Position numbers and translations under genes: made by a program. A stretch of DNA of 64,000 bases from an uncultured Oscillibacter sp. (GTDB lineage: Bacteria > Bacillota > Clostridia > Oscillospirales > Oscillospiraceae): assembly GCA_945868085.1 (NCBI GenBank), contig CAMBKF010000003.1, positions 33,119 to 97,118 of the forward strand, given 5' to 3'. Of the stretch, positions 1 to 8,082 are shown in pieces; the stretch's first letter is position 1; each line of letters begins with the position of its first letter. The notes under the pieces are model-generated. The model was not told the DNA's origin. It searched no databases and saw nothing but the letters and a program-made list of their open reading frames with translations.

Positions 1-1097
1 TCATCGCCTGCTCCCACCTGGGCAAGCCCGAGCCGGTGTTTGACAAGTGGGTGAAAAAGCAGCTGGAGAAGGGCAAGGATCCCGCCGAGCTGACGGAGGA
101 GGCCTGGAAAAAGTCCCTGCAGAAGCTGACCCTGGCCCCTGTGGCGGAGCGCCTGTCCCAGCTGCTGGGCCAGGAAGTGCTCTTTGCCCATGACGTGGTG
201 GGCCAGGACGCCGCCGCCAAGGCCGCTGCTCTGCAGCCGGGCCAGGTCCTGCTGCTGGAGAACACACGCTTTGAAAAGGGCGAGACCAAGAACGACCCGG
301 AGTTTGCCAAAAAACTGGCCTCCTTTGCGGATATTTATGTGTCCGACGCTTTTGGCGCCGTACACCGGGCCCATGCCTCCACCGCAGGTGTGGCGGCCTA
401 TCTGCCCGCCGTGTCCGGCTTCCTGATCGAAAAGGAGCTGCGGGTCATGGGCGGCGCGCTGGAAAATCCCAAGCGGCCCCTGGTGGCCATTCTGGGCGGC
501 AGCAAGGTCTCCTCCAAGATCGGCGTTATCAATAACCTGCTGGAGATCGCCGACACCATTATCATCGGCGGCGGCATGGCCTATACCTTCTCCGCTGCCC
601 AGGGCGGCAGGATCGGCGACTCCCTGCTGGAGAGCGACTGGATGGATTATGCCAATGAAATGGTGAAAAAGGCGGCGGACAAGGGCGTGAAGCTGCTGCT
701 GCCCGTGGATACCGTCATCGCCGACCGCTTTGCCCCGGACGCCAACACCGCCGTTGTGAAGGCCGGGGAGATCCCCGACGGATGGGAGGGCCTGGACATC
801 GGGCCGGAGACCGTGAAGCTCTACTGCGCCGCTGTGGCGGATGCCGGCACTGTGATCTGGAACGGGCCTATGGGTGTGTTTGAGTTTGACAAGTTTGCCG
901 TGGGCACCCGGGCCGTGGCCGAGGCGCTGAGCAAGACGGACGCCATCACCATCGTGGGCGGCGGCGACAGCGCGGCGGCTGTGGAGCAGCTGGGTTATGC
1001 CGACAAGATGACCCATATCTCCACCGGCGGCGGCGCTTCTCTGGAGTTCCTGGAGGGTAAGGAGCTGCCGGGCGTGGCGTGCCTGCTGGACAAGTAA
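1..1097 (+). CDS. pgk: Phosphoglycerate kinase, 5'-truncated by the window edge
   Basis: Cytosolic glycolytic enzyme that transfers the acyl phosphate of 1,3-bisphosphoglycerate to ADP. The open frame begins at base 3 with no start codon in the window. About 364 residues are present of the usual ~395-400, so roughly 35 N-terminal residues lie upstream. Visible family motifs are SHLGKPEP near the start, [43 protein letters not shown] and the C-terminal [13 protein letters not shown]. It is followed by tpiA and gpmI on the same strand, a common glycolytic operon order. Oddity: its last 77 bases are repeated about 130 bases downstream around a dispersed repeat. Identification is certain. Confidence 0.97.
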   Translation, partial: IACSHLGKPEPVFDKWVKKQLEKGKDPAELTEEAWKKSLQKLTLAPVAERLSQLLGQEVLFAHDVVGQDAAAKAAALQPGQVLLLENTRFEKGETKNDPEFAKKLASFADIYVSDAFGAVHRAHASTAGVAAYLPAVSGFLIEKELRVMGGALENPKRPLVAILGGSKVSSKIGVINNLLEIADTIIIGGGMAYTFSAAQGGRIGDSLLESDWMDYANEMVKKAADKGVKLLLPVDTVIADRFAPDANTAVVKAGEIPDGWEGLDIGPETVKLYCAAVADAGTVIWNGPMGVFEFDKFAVGTRAVAEALSKTDAITIVGGGDSAAAVEQLGYADKMTHISTGGGASLEFLEGKELPGVACLLDK

Positions 1098-1116
1098 GCA
1101 AACCGCCGGTTCCGAC

Positions 1117-1185
1117 CCTGTTGCGGTGCCCAAAATTTCTGCGCTGCCTTACGGCGGACGCTGGAAATTTTGACCGCGGCCACTC
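1117..1185. repeat. Dispersed repeat, copy 1 (inverted copy at 23711-23779)
   Basis: This stretch matches the reverse complement of 23711-23779 with only a few mismatches (by eye about 65 of 69 bases). It has a GC-rich inverted repeat at its centre (GCC..TTAC..GGC type) flanked by AT-rich AAATTT-like blocks. Here it separates the true pgk end from a second copy of the pgk 3' end. It encodes nothing recognisable and behaves like a small non-autonomous or REP-like element. Confidence 0.8.
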
Positions 1186-1229
1186 GTTCGCCGCGCTGCA
1201 TCCGCCACTGGCGGCGCGCGGCTCTCTCC

Positions 1230-1306
1230 CCACCGGCGGCGGCGCTTCCCTGGAGTTCCTGGAAGGTAAGGAGCTGCCGGGCGTGGCGTGCCTGCTGGAT
1301 AAGTAA
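1230..1306 (+). pseudogene. Duplicated 3' end of pgk
   Basis: A 77-bp near copy of 1021-1097 that encodes the last 25 residues of phosphoglycerate kinase ([17 protein letters not shown]... to the stop). Only three bases differ (TCT/TCC, GAG/GAA, GAC/GAT) and all three are third-position synonymous changes. It has no start or ribosome binding site, and an open frame from 1079 runs into it only by chance. It is either the displaced original gene end or a diverged duplicate. Confidence 0.85.
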
Positions 1307-1352
1307 ATCCGCATAAATTCTAAAATCAATATCAATAATGTGTAGGAGTTAA

Positions 1353-1367
1353 ATGAGAAAATTATGA
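1353..1367 (+). other. Four-codon mini-ORF coupled to tpiA
   Basis: ATG AGA AAA TTA TGA starts 4 bases after the AGGAG at 1344-1348, and its TGA overlaps the tpiA ATG in an ATGA arrangement. The AGGAG lies 15 bases from the tpiA ATG, too far for an optimal start, so termination-reinitiation is plausible. Expression is not demonstrated. Confidence 0.35.
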
Positions 1368-2137
1368 ATCGCAGATATCGCAAGACCATCATCGCCGGCA
1401 ACTGGAAGATGAACAAGACCGCCTCCGAGACCAAGAAATTCGCCGAAGAACTCAAGCGCCTGCTGCCCCGCACCAAGTGGTGCGACGTGGTGGTGTGCGT
1501 GCCCGCCGTGAATATCCCCGCTGCCATGAAGGCCTTCAAAGATCTGCGGGTGTCTGTGGGCGCACAGAATGTGTTCTATGAAAAGAGCGGCGCCTACACC
1601 GGCGAGGTGTCGGCGGATATGCTGAAGGATCTGGGTGTAAAATATGTTATCATCGGCCACTCCGAGCGCCGGCAGTATTTCGGCGAGACCGACTTCACCG
1701 TGAATAAAAAGGTCATTGCGGCGCTGGAGGCGGGCCTGCACCCCATCATCTGCGTGGGCGAGACCCTGGACCAGCGGGAGCTGGGCGTGACCATGGAGCT
1801 CATCGCCCTGCAGCTCAAGTCCGCCCTGGCCGGCGTGCCGGCGGAAAAGGCCCGCAAGTGCGTCATCGCCTATGAGCCCGTGTGGGCTATCGGCACCGGC
1901 AAGACCGCCACCGCCCAGCAGGCGGCAGAGGTCTGCACCTTCATCCGCAGCACCATCCGCCACCTGTACGGCGCGCGCATCGCCCGCTCCGTCACGGTGC
2001 AGTACGGCGGCTCCATGAAGCCCGCCAACGCCGCCGAGCTGCTGGCGCAGCCGGATATCGACGGTGGCCTCATCGGCGGCGCGGCCCTGGACGCGGGCCA
2101 GTTTGTTGACATCATCAATGCAGCCAATCAGGACTGA
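1364..2137 (+). CDS. tpiA: Triosephosphate isomerase
   Basis: Interconverts dihydroxyacetone phosphate and glyceraldehyde 3-phosphate in the cytosol. The 257-residue length is normal. Visible motifs are the N-terminal substrate loop GNWKMNK (Lys15), the catalytic histidine region [12 protein letters not shown], the catalytic glutamate signature [12 protein letters not shown] with loop 6, and the phosphate-binding YGGSMKP and GGLIGGAAL near the C-terminus. It is the middle gene of the pgk-tpiA-gpmI operon, with 26 bases to gpmI. The ATG at 1364 is the natural start by alignment but has a distant ribosome binding site (see the mini-ORF entry). Confidence 0.98.
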   Translation: MNRRYRKTIIAGNWKMNKTASETKKFAEELKRLLPRTKWCDVVVCVPAVNIPAAMKAFKDLRVSVGAQNVFYEKSGAYTGEVSADMLKDLGVKYVIIGHSERRQYFGETDFTVNKKVIAALEAGLHPIICVGETLDQRELGVTMELIALQLKSALAGVPAEKARKCVIAYEPVWAIGTGKTATAQQAAEVCTFIRSTIRHLYGARIARSVTVQYGGSMKPANAAELLAQPDIDGGLIGGAALDAGQFVDIINAANQD

Positions 2138-2163
2138 GCGCTGAAATAAAGTGAGGGATCGTT

Positions 2164-3678
2164 ATGATGAATAAAACACCCACTGTACTGGTGATCATGG
2201 ACGGCTTCGGCATGGGCACCCCCGGCCCCGGCAACGCCGTATCCCTGGCCAATACCCCGGTGCTGGACCGGCTGTTCGCCGAAAATGCCAACACAACCCT
2301 CTCTGCCTCCGGGCTGGACGTGGGTCTGCCCGCCGGGCAGATGGGCAACAGCGAGGTGGGCCACACCAACATCGGCGGCGGCCGGGTGGTGTTCCAGGAC
2401 CTGCCCAGGATCAGCCGCGCCATTGAAACCGGCGAATTTTTCAAGAATCCCGCCTACAACAAGGCCATGGACGACTGCCTGGAAAAGGGCAGCAGTCTGC
2501 ACCTGTACGGCCTGCTCTCCAACGGCGGCGTACACTCCACGGTGGAGCACCTGTGGGCCCTGCTGCAGATGGCCAAGGACAAGGGCCTGGAGAAGGTCTA
2601 CATCCACGCCTTCCTGGACGGCCGTGATGTGTCCCCCACCAGCGGCAAGGATTTCGTGGCCCAGTGCGAGGAAAAGTGCCGCCAGATCGGCGTAGGCAAG
2701 ATCGCCACCGTTATGGGCCGCTACTACGCCATGGACCGCGACAAGCGCTGGGAGCGGCTGCAGATGGCCTACGACGCCATGGTCTACGGCGAGGGCGTGC
2801 AGAACACCGATCCTGTGGACGCTGTAGCCAAGAGCTATGAAAACGGCATCACGGACGAGTTTGTGGAGCCCGTGGTCTGCGACGGCGAGGGCACTATTTC
2901 CGACAACGACAGCATCATTTTCTTCAACTACCGGCCCGACCGGGCCCGGGAGATCACCCGGGCCATTGTGGACCCGGAGTTTGACGGGTTCCGGCGGGAG
3001 TTTTTCCCCACCACCTATGTCTGCAACACGGAGTACGATGCCTCCATGCCCAACGTGCTGGTGGCCTGGCCCCGGATCGCCGTGAAAAACGGCCTGGGCG
3101 AGTATCTCAGCTCCCTGGGCATGACCCAGCTGCGCATTGCCGAAACGGAGAAGTATGCACATGTGACCTTCTTCTTCAACGGCGGCGTGGAGAAGCAGTA
3201 TCCCGGCGAGGACCGGGTGCTGGTGGCGTCCCCCAAGGTGGCCACCTATGACCTGCAGCCGGAGATGAGCGCCTACGAGGTGTGCGACAAGTGTGTGGAG
3301 CGCATCAGGAGCGGCGAATACGACGTGGTGATCCTGAACTTTGCCAACTGCGACATGGTGGGCCACACCGGCGTGCTCTCCGCCGCCATCAAGGCCGTGG
3401 AGACCGTGGACGAATGTGTGGGCAAAGTGGTGGATGCCACATTGGAGATGGGCGGCATCGCCATGATCACCGCCGACCACGGAAATGCCGAGGTCATGGT
3501 CCAGCCCGACGGCAGCCCCATGACGGCCCATACCACCAACCCGGTGCCCTTCATCCTCTGCGGAGCCGGCAGCGAGCTGCGGCCCGGCCGCCTGGCGGAT
3601 ATTGCCCCCACCATCCTGGATGTGATGGGCCTGGCCTGCCCGCCGGAGATGGACGGCAAAACCCTTATCCTGCGCTGA
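2164..3678 (+). CDS. gpmI: 2,3-bisphosphoglycerate-independent phosphoglycerate mutase
   Basis: Converts 3-phosphoglycerate to 2-phosphoglycerate through a phosphoserine intermediate, using manganese or another divalent metal. The 504 residues are typical of the alkaline-phosphatase-superfamily (iPGM) form. The N-terminal metal site VIMDGFG, the phosphoserine region GQMGNSEVGHTNIGGGR, the insertion-domain motif HAFLDGRDV, the metal-binding CDMVGHTG and the late TADHGNAE motif are all present. It is the last gene of the glycolytic operon: a strong terminator follows within 20 bases. The ATG has a GAGGGA-type ribosome binding site about 6 bases upstream. Confidence 0.98.
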   Translation: MMNKTPTVLVIMDGFGMGTPGPGNAVSLANTPVLDRLFAENANTTLSASGLDVGLPAGQMGNSEVGHTNIGGGRVVFQDLPRISRAIETGEFFKNPAYNKAMDDCLEKGSSLHLYGLLSNGGVHSTVEHLWALLQMAKDKGLEKVYIHAFLDGRDVSPTSGKDFVAQCEEKCRQIGVGKIATVMGRYYAMDRDKRWERLQMAYDAMVYGEGVQNTDPVDAVAKSYENGITDEFVEPVVCDGEGTISDNDSIIFFNYRPDRAREITRAIVDPEFDGFRREFFPTTYVCNTEYDASMPNVLVAWPRIAVKNGLGEYLSSLGMTQLRIAETEKYAHVTFFFNGGVEKQYPGEDRVLVASPKVATYDLQPEMSAYEVCDKCVERIRSGEYDVVILNFANCDMVGHTGVLSAAIKAVETVDECVGKVVDATLEMGGIAMITADHGNAEVMVQPDGSPMTAHTTNPVPFILCGAGSELRPGRLADIAPTILDVMGLACPPEMDGKTLILR

Positions 3679-3693
3679 ATGAATTAAATGTTT

Positions 3694-3738
3694 AAAAAGC
3701 TCACTGCCTGCGCATACTGCAGGCAGTGAGCTTTTTTT
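3694..3738 (+). terminator. Rho-independent terminator of the pgk-tpiA-gpmI operon
   Basis: An 18-bp near-perfect stem (AAAAAGCTCACTGCCTGC with its complement) with a short loop ends in a run of seven T. Confidence 0.93.
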
Positions 3739-3812
3739 CTGCTTAATTCGGCGGCCGCAGGCCGGATCAGCTGCGGTGTGCGGCCGGTGGCCGCAGGAAA
3801 GGTGTTTTTGTT

Positions 3813-4463
3813 ATGAGTCGGATGAATCACGATAAATCCAGGAGCTTTTTCGGCGGCCGGGGCTTCTACATAGCCCTGGTGCTATGCCTGGCGGCCATCG
3901 GTGTGGCCGGCTATTTCGTCCTGGTGCAGCAGGCGAAGGTGGCGGAGGAGGGTAAGGACAAGCCCGCCGTCCGCCAGGAGACGGTGGAGAATGTGCAGCA
4001 GGCACAGGCCCCGGACCCGGAGCCTGTGCAGGAGACCCTGGAGCCGGAGGAGCTGCTGCCCCAGGTCTGCTCCCCCCTGGACGGCACCACGGTGACGGTG
4101 TTCAGCATGACGGAGCTGATGTATGACGAGACCATGGCCGACTGGCGCACCCACGACGGCGTGGACATCAAGGCCGGGGAGGGCGACGCGGTGAAGACCG
4201 CCGCCGCCGGCACGGTGAAGGAGGTGCGCTATGACGACCTCATGGGCGTCACGGTGGTTATCTCCCACGCGGACGGATACGAGACCCAGTACAGCAGCCT
4301 GCAGCAGGAGCCGCCGGTGGAGCAGGGCAAGACCGTCAAGGCCGGGGACATCATCGGCCTGGTAGGCTCCACCGCCGCCGCGGAGGGCGATGTGGGCCCA
4401 CACCTGCATTTCTCCGTCAGCAAGGGCGGGAAAGTGGTGGACCCGCAGGAGTATGTGAAATAA
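3813..4463 (+). CDS. Membrane-anchored LytM/M23 metallopeptidase, SpoIIQ-like
   Basis: A 216-residue protein with a basic N-terminus, one transmembrane helix at about residues 16-36, a Glu/Pro/Gln-rich linker to about residue 85, and a C-terminal LytM domain. The zinc-ligand pattern is intact: HDGVD (H-x3-D) and HLHF. This arrangement fits SpoIIQ, the forespore membrane protein that forms the engulfment channel with SpoIIIAH. Clostridial SpoIIQ usually keeps the metal site, whereas the Bacillus protein does not. A vegetative cell-wall endopeptidase remains possible because no sporulation neighbours are visible. It forms a single-gene unit between two terminators, with a GGAAAGG ribosome binding site before the ATG at 3813. 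Confidence 0.75.
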   Translation: MSRMNHDKSRSFFGGRGFYIALVLCLAAIGVAGYFVLVQQAKVAEEGKDKPAVRQETVENVQQAQAPDPEPVQETLEPEELLPQVCSPLDGTTVTVFSMTELMYDETMADWRTHDGVDIKAGEGDAVKTAAAGTVKEVRYDDLMGVTVVISHADGYETQYSSLQQEPPVEQGKTVKAGDIIGLVGSTAAAEGDVGPHLHFSVSKGGKVVDPQEYVK

Positions 4464-4467
4464 AGAA

Positions 4468-4539
4468 CCCGCAGAGATGCGTTCATCTCTGCGGGCAGGG
4501 CGCCGAAAAAATTTTTCGGCGCCCTGCCCGCGTTTTTTT
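4468..4539 (+). terminator. Tandem double terminator after the LytM gene
   Basis: Two consecutive perfect hairpins: CCCGCAGAGATG with its complement, then CAGGGCGCCGAAAAA with its complement, then CCCGCG and seven T. Confidence 0.9.
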
Positions 4540-4650
4540 AATCTTTTTCAAAAATAAAAAAACGGTTGATTTAAATGGCGAGGGACACCCTTTTGGGTTT
4601 CCCTCACACACGCTTCCCCATCTTTATCGTATATTTCCGATTTTTAAGAC

Positions 4651-4690
4651 AATTTGCCCGCAGAGGTGAAAACCAACTCTGCGGGCAAAT
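4651..4690 (-). terminator. Terminator of the uridine-kinase-like gene
   Basis: Arms TTTGCCCGCAGAG and CTCTGCGGGCAAA flank an 11-base loop just beyond the - strand gene. The stem shares its CCCGCAGAG core with the neighbouring terminator at 4468. The preceding interval 4540-4650 shows no gene. Confidence 0.75.
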
Positions 4691-4711
4691 GTGTTTTAAG
4701 GGAACTGCCGC

Positions 4712-5638
4712 TCAATACTGGAAGCAGCTGCCGCCTACAAACTCCCGGACGATGGAGTTCAGGGGCACATAGGGGGTGTGCAGGGGCGGCACGCTCTCCA
4801 CCGCCTTCATCAGGTCCGTGAGGCCGTACTGGCTGATGAACTCCGGGGTCAGCTCCTCCCGGAACCGGGGGATCTCCTCCAGGTACTTGGCCAGGATGCA
4901 GGGCTCATAGTCGTGGAAGGTGTCGATATGGATGGCGGCGTTGGGCTTATAGGGCTGGATATACTGCACCTCGCCCCGGTCCACGCTCTGGGCCTTGCGC
5001 ACGGTGTCCTGCAGGGAGTGGCCCCGGGTCTTGTAATCCCGGATCATACGGCGCACCACCCGCAGCTGCTCGGGCCGGACGATCTTGTCGTCATTGGTGA
5101 TGATGCGGGTCCGGGGGGCCACATAGATGCCGTTGGCCTCGCTGCGGAGCCGGTCAAAGATCAGGGGATTGAGCATGTGGATGCCCTCGGCAATGATGAT
5201 GGCGTCCTTGTCGCCCTGCATCTTGCGCCAGCCGCCTGTGTTGCCGGTGACAAAGTCGTACCAGGGCACCTCCACCTCCTGGCCGTCTGCCAGGCGATGG
5301 ATGCAGTCCACCAGCAGATCCCGGTTCACGCAGTAGGGGCTCTCCCAGTCCGTGGCCTCCGGCGGGCGCTGATCCAGGGGCAGGAAGAAATTGTCCATGC
5401 TCAGCATGCACACCTTCACACCCAGGTTCTCCAGGTACTGCTGCAGGCGCATGGCCGTGGTGGTCTTGCCGGAGCCGGAGGGGCCGGTGAGGGCCACGAT
5501 GGGCTTTTTATCCTTGCCGGCCAGAATGGTGGCGGCGGCGGAGCTGATCTTATCGTGAAAGACCTCCTCGCACCGGAGGACGAACTGCTCCTCGTTGCGC
5601 ATGGCGAGATTGATGTTTTCCAAATCGATGACACGCAT
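4712..5638 (-). CDS. Uridine kinase / phosphoribulokinase family nucleoside kinase
   Basis: A P-loop kinase of about 308 residues, predicted to phosphorylate uridine or cytidine (pyrimidine salvage) or a related small substrate in the cytosol. The Walker A motif LTGPSGSGKTTTA lies near residue 55, followed by the substrate-lid motif LSMDNFFLP and the nucleoside-binding PWYDFVTG typical of Udk-like enzymes. It is longer than classical Udk (~210 residues), as in clostridial nucleoside kinases with N-terminal additions. I chose the ATG at 5638 because an AAGGAG lies 9 bases upstream; a TTG at 5644 is less likely. The substrate is not determined by sequence. Confidence 0.85.
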   Translation of the reverse strand: MRVIDLENINLAMRNEEQFVLRCEEVFHDKISSAAATILAGKDKKPIVALTGPSGSGKTTTAMRLQQYLENLGVKVCMLSMDNFFLPLDQRPPEATDWESPYCVNRDLLVDCIHRLADGQEVEVPWYDFVTGNTGGWRKMQGDKDAIIIAEGIHMLNPLIFDRLRSEANGIYVAPRTRIITNDDKIVRPEQLRVVRRMIRDYKTRGHSLQDTVRKAQSVDRGEVQYIQPYKPNAAIHIDTFHDYEPCILAKYLEEIPRFREELTPEFISQYGLTDLMKAVESVPPLHTPYVPLNSIVREFVGGSCFQY

Positions 5639-5682
5639 AAACAAATACTCCTTTCGGACAGGTATACATAAAACATGCTGCT

Positions 5683-5711
5683 ATTATAGCAGAATCGGAA
5701 CGCAGGTGCAA
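5683..5711 (-). promoter_or_regulatory. Promoter of the uridine-kinase-like gene
   Basis: On the - strand, TTGCAC and TATAAT are separated by 17 bases, about 45 bases before the ATG. Confidence 0.65.
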
Positions 5712-5780
5712 CCTTGAGGTTTCCGAGGCGGAATTATGGATGAAAACGATAGAACAGGTCATTCTATGCGGTAAATCTAT

Positions 5781-5808
5781 TTTACATTCCGGGGATTTGT
5801 GCTATTCT
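5781..5808 (+). promoter_or_regulatory. Promoter of the selD operon
   Basis: TTTACA and TATTCT are separated by 16 bases. The expected start of transcription is about 25 bases before the selD ATG. Confidence 0.5.
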
Positions 5809-5838
5809 TACGGTAGAACAACGATGGGAGACGATGCC

Positions 5839-6867
5839 ATGGAACAGAGCAAACTCTTTTGCAAGGGCGGCGGCTGCACCGCCAAGCTGGGGGCCGGGGT
5901 GCTGAGCCGGGTGCTGGAGCGGCTGCCGAAATTTCCGGCGGACGAGAACCTGCTCATCGGCTTTGACAGCAAGGATGACGCCGCCGTGTATAAGCTCACC
6001 GATGACGTGGCGGTGGTGCAGACCCTGGACTTTTTCCCGCCCATGGTGGACGATCCCTACACCTTCGGGCAGATCGCGGCCACCAACGCCCTCAGCGACG
6101 TATGGGCCATGGGCGGTGAGGTGAAAACGGCGCTGAACATTGTGTGCTTTCCGGAAAAGTCGGACCTGAATATCCTGGGCGAGATGATGCGCGGCGGCGC
6201 AGAAAAGGTGGCCGAGGCCGGGGGCACCCTGGTAGGCGGCCACTCCATTGCCGACAGCGATGTGAAGTACGGCCTGTCCGTCATGGGTACGGTGCATCCG
6301 GACCGTATCTATGCCAACAACACCCCCCAAAAGGGCGACAAGCTGGTGCTGACCAAGCGGCTGGGTGTGGGTATCCTCTGCACGGCCAATCGGGTGGGGG
6401 AGGCCAGCCAGGAAGCCATGCGGGCCGCTATTGAGTCCATGACCACCCTGAATAAGTATGCCGCCGACTGCTGCCGGAAATACGACGTACACGCCTGCAC
6501 GGATGTGACGGGCTTCAGCTTCCTGGGCCACCTGCACGAGATGCTGGATGGGGCCCACAGCTGCCGCATTGAGGCCGGGGCGGTGCCGGTGTTCGCCGAG
6601 GCTTTGCACCACGCGGATGAATTCCTGCTGACCGCGGCGGGGCAGCGTAACCGCAACCACACGGGCCCCTTTGTGCGCTTTGAGAACGTACCTTTTGCTA
6701 TGGAGGAGGTGCTGTTCGACCCTCAGACCTCTGGCGGGCTGCTGGTGGCGCTGCCCGGCGAACAGACGGCGGCCCTGGTGGAGGACCTGCGGCGCATCGG
6801 CGCCCCGGCGGCCATGGTGGGCGAAGTGACGGACAGCGAGGACATTGAAATTCGCGTGGTTGGATAA
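5839..6867 (+). CDS. selD: Selenide, water dikinase (selenophosphate synthetase)
   Basis: Makes selenophosphate from selenide and ATP, the selenium donor for selenocysteine, 2-selenouridine and the selenium cofactor of molybdenum hydroxylases. The 342-residue protein belongs to the PurM-like ATP-dependent family. The N-terminal active site reads GGGCTAK, with Cys13 where many clostridia have selenocysteine and Lys16 as the conserved lysine. [15 protein letters not shown] supplies the metal-binding aspartates, and [18 protein letters not shown] and [11 protein letters not shown] are the central motifs. The ATG at 5839 follows GGGAG by 8 bases; the upstream in-frame codons have no ribosome binding site. 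It is followed by yedF and DUF3343, a known selenium-linked trio. Confidence 0.96.
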   Translation: MEQSKLFCKGGGCTAKLGAGVLSRVLERLPKFPADENLLIGFDSKDDAAVYKLTDDVAVVQTLDFFPPMVDDPYTFGQIAATNALSDVWAMGGEVKTALNIVCFPEKSDLNILGEMMRGGAEKVAEAGGTLVGGHSIADSDVKYGLSVMGTVHPDRIYANNTPQKGDKLVLTKRLGVGILCTANRVGEASQEAMRAAIESMTTLNKYAADCCRKYDVHACTDVTGFSFLGHLHEMLDGAHSCRIEAGAVPVFAEALHHADEFLLTAAGQRNRNHTGPFVRFENVPFAMEEVLFDPQTSGGLLVALPGEQTAALVEDLRRIGAPAAMVGEVTDSEDIEIRVVG

Positions 6868-6894
6868 CAATAATTGTATTAGGAGGACATAAAA

Positions 6895-7509
6895 ATGCGG
6901 AAAGTGAACGCTATGGGCGATACCTGCCCCATCCCTGTGGTAAAGACAAAGGACGCCATCCGCCAGCTGGGCGCAGACGGCGGCGTGGTGGAGACCCTGG
7001 TGGACAACGAGATCGCCGTGCAGAACCTGACCAAGATGGCGAATCAGAAGGGCTACGGCGTAGAGAGCGAGAAGCTGGGGGAGAACGAGTACCGGGTGAC
7101 CATGACCGTGGGCGCCGGGGCCGACCTGCCCGCCGAGAACGAGGAGACCGTGTGCGTGGTCCCCGCCGGGCAGAAGAATACCGTTGTGGTGGTCAGTGCC
7201 GACCACATGGGTGAGGGCGAAGGAGAGCTGGGCAAGAACCTGCTGAAGGCGTTTCTCTATGCGCTGAGCCAGCAGGAGACTTTGCCCAAGACCATCCTGT
7301 TTTATAACGGCGGCGCGTTCCTCACCTGTGAGGGGTCTCTGTCCCTGGAGGACCTGAAATCTATGGCGGAGCGGGGCGTGGAGATCCTCACCTGCGGCAC
7401 CTGCCTGAATTTCTACGGCCTCACCGAGAAGCTGGCCGTGGGCGGCGTGACCAATATGTACGACATCGTGGAAAAGCAGATGGCTGCGGACCTCATTGTG
7501 AGGCCCTGA
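6895..7509 (+). CDS. yedF: YedF-type selenium-metabolism sulfurtransferase-like protein
   Basis: A 204-residue two-domain protein: an N-terminal TusA/SirA-like domain (residues ~1-75) with the CPxP signature DTCPIPVV (Cys11), and a C-terminal DsrE-like domain (~95-204) with a conserved TCGTCLNFYGL cysteine pair. Family members cluster with selD and are thought to deliver or channel selenium or sulfur as a persulfide or perselenide. The ribosome binding site AGGAGG lies 7 bases before the ATG. It sits 27 bases after selD and 1 base before the DUF3343 gene, so the three are almost surely co-transcribed. The exact chemistry is unknown. Confidence 0.92.
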   Translation: MRKVNAMGDTCPIPVVKTKDAIRQLGADGGVVETLVDNEIAVQNLTKMANQKGYGVESEKLGENEYRVTMTVGAGADLPAENEETVCVVPAGQKNTVVVVSADHMGEGEGELGKNLLKAFLYALSQQETLPKTILFYNGGAFLTCEGSLSLEDLKSMAERGVEILTCGTCLNFYGLTEKLAVGGVTNMYDIVEKQMAADLIVRP

Positions 7510-7510
7510 T

Positions 7511-7747
7511 ATGCTGCAGAAGAAACTGTGCCTGGTGGTGACCTTTGACGCCACCGCTGCAGCCATGGCGGCGGAAAAATACTGCCTGGAAAAGGGCGTT
7601 CCCGGGCGGCTGATCCCGGTACCCCGGGAGATCACCGCCGGGTGCGGTCTGGCCTGGAAGGCGGAGGTGGGGCAGGAGAAAGCCGTCACCGCTGCCCTGC
7701 AGGAGGCGGGTATCGCATACAGCGGGGTGCATCAGGTGGTGATTTGA
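7511..7747 (+). CDS. DUF3343 protein, putative Se/S carrier
   Basis: A 78-residue protein with the YCLEKGVPGRLIPVPREITAGCGLAW pattern region; the key visible part is PREITAGCGLAW, whose single conserved Cys follows the Gly-rich turn. Family members lie beside selD, yedF or selenium-dependent hydroxylase maturation genes and are proposed to carry selenium or sulfur. It begins one base after the yedF stop, which indicates translational coupling, and it is the last gene of the unit. No selA, selB or selC-like sequence is visible nearby. The function is inferred from context. Confidence 0.88.
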   Translation: MLQKKLCLVVTFDATAAAMAAEKYCLEKGVPGRLIPVPREITAGCGLAWKAEVGQEKAVTAALQEAGIAYSGVHQVVI

Positions 7748-7950
7748 GACGCGGCCACGACCTTGCAGATGCATTTAAGAAGTGCGGTGCAAGCCCGGTT
7801 CGGGTCGTCCGGGAGGCCGACCCCTACATACCGCTTGTCGGTAGAACCCCGTAGGGGGCGGCGTCCTCGACGCCCCGTGTGCCCTGCCGGGGTACGGTGA
7901 ATCACGGCGGCGGGGTGAGGGCACCCCGCCCTACGCAATGACAGGTTTTT
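7748..7950. repeat. Cluster of intergenic hairpin repeats
   Basis: Contains several copies of the GC-rich hairpin families seen at 20.1, 23.5 and 25.3 kb. One is GGGTCG..CGACCC followed by CCTACA (about 7799-7829). One is a GGGGGCGGCGTC-type hairpin in the opposite orientation (7849-7882). One is GCGGCGGGGTGAGGGCACC running into CCCTACGCAATGACAGG (7905-7946). The flanks AGTGCGGTGC and GCAATGACAGG recur in other copies. I see no gene in this interval. Confidence 0.75.
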
Positions 7951-7955
7951 GTGAT

Positions 7956-7990
7956 AAAAGTCCCGGATCGGCGGCGGTCCGGGACTTTTT
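7956..7990 (+). terminator. Terminator of the selD-yedF-DUF3343 unit
   Basis: AAAAGTCCCGGA pairs with TCCGGGACTTTTT, ending in five T. It lies 200 bases beyond the last gene, past the repeats. Confidence 0.8.
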
Positions 7991-8015
7991 GCGGCAAAAA
8001 GGGGTGAATTGATGC

Positions 8016-8044
8016 TTTACAGCGGGGGTAGTTTCGGCTATAAT
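8016..8044 (+). promoter_or_regulatory. prfB promoter
   Basis: TTTACA and TATAAT are separated by 17 bases, and the prfB ATG lies about 39 bases downstream. Confidence 0.75.
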
Positions 8045-8082
8045 AGAAAGGCTAAGGAAAATTATCAAAGGAGAAATTGACC

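Noticed and set aside
1079-1306. A 75-codon ORF across the pgk duplication.
   Set aside because: It has no ribosome binding site and arises because the duplicated gene end happens to be in frame with the repeat.
946-1539. Long open frames antisense to pgk, tpiA, gpmI and many other genes.
   Set aside because: GC-rich genes commonly have open opposite frames. These lack ribosome binding sites and family motifs and are shadows of the real genes.
4575-4772. A 65-codon ORF between the LytM and uridine-kinase-like genes.
   Set aside because: It crosses a terminator and has no ribosome binding site or motif.
7748-7860. Possible selC (tRNA-Sec) after the selenium operon, suggested by a GGTTCGGGTC-like T-arm sequence.
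   Set aside because: No 8-bp acceptor stem, TCA anticodon or long variable arm can be built. The sequence is better explained as hairpin repeats of the GGGTCG..CGACCC class.
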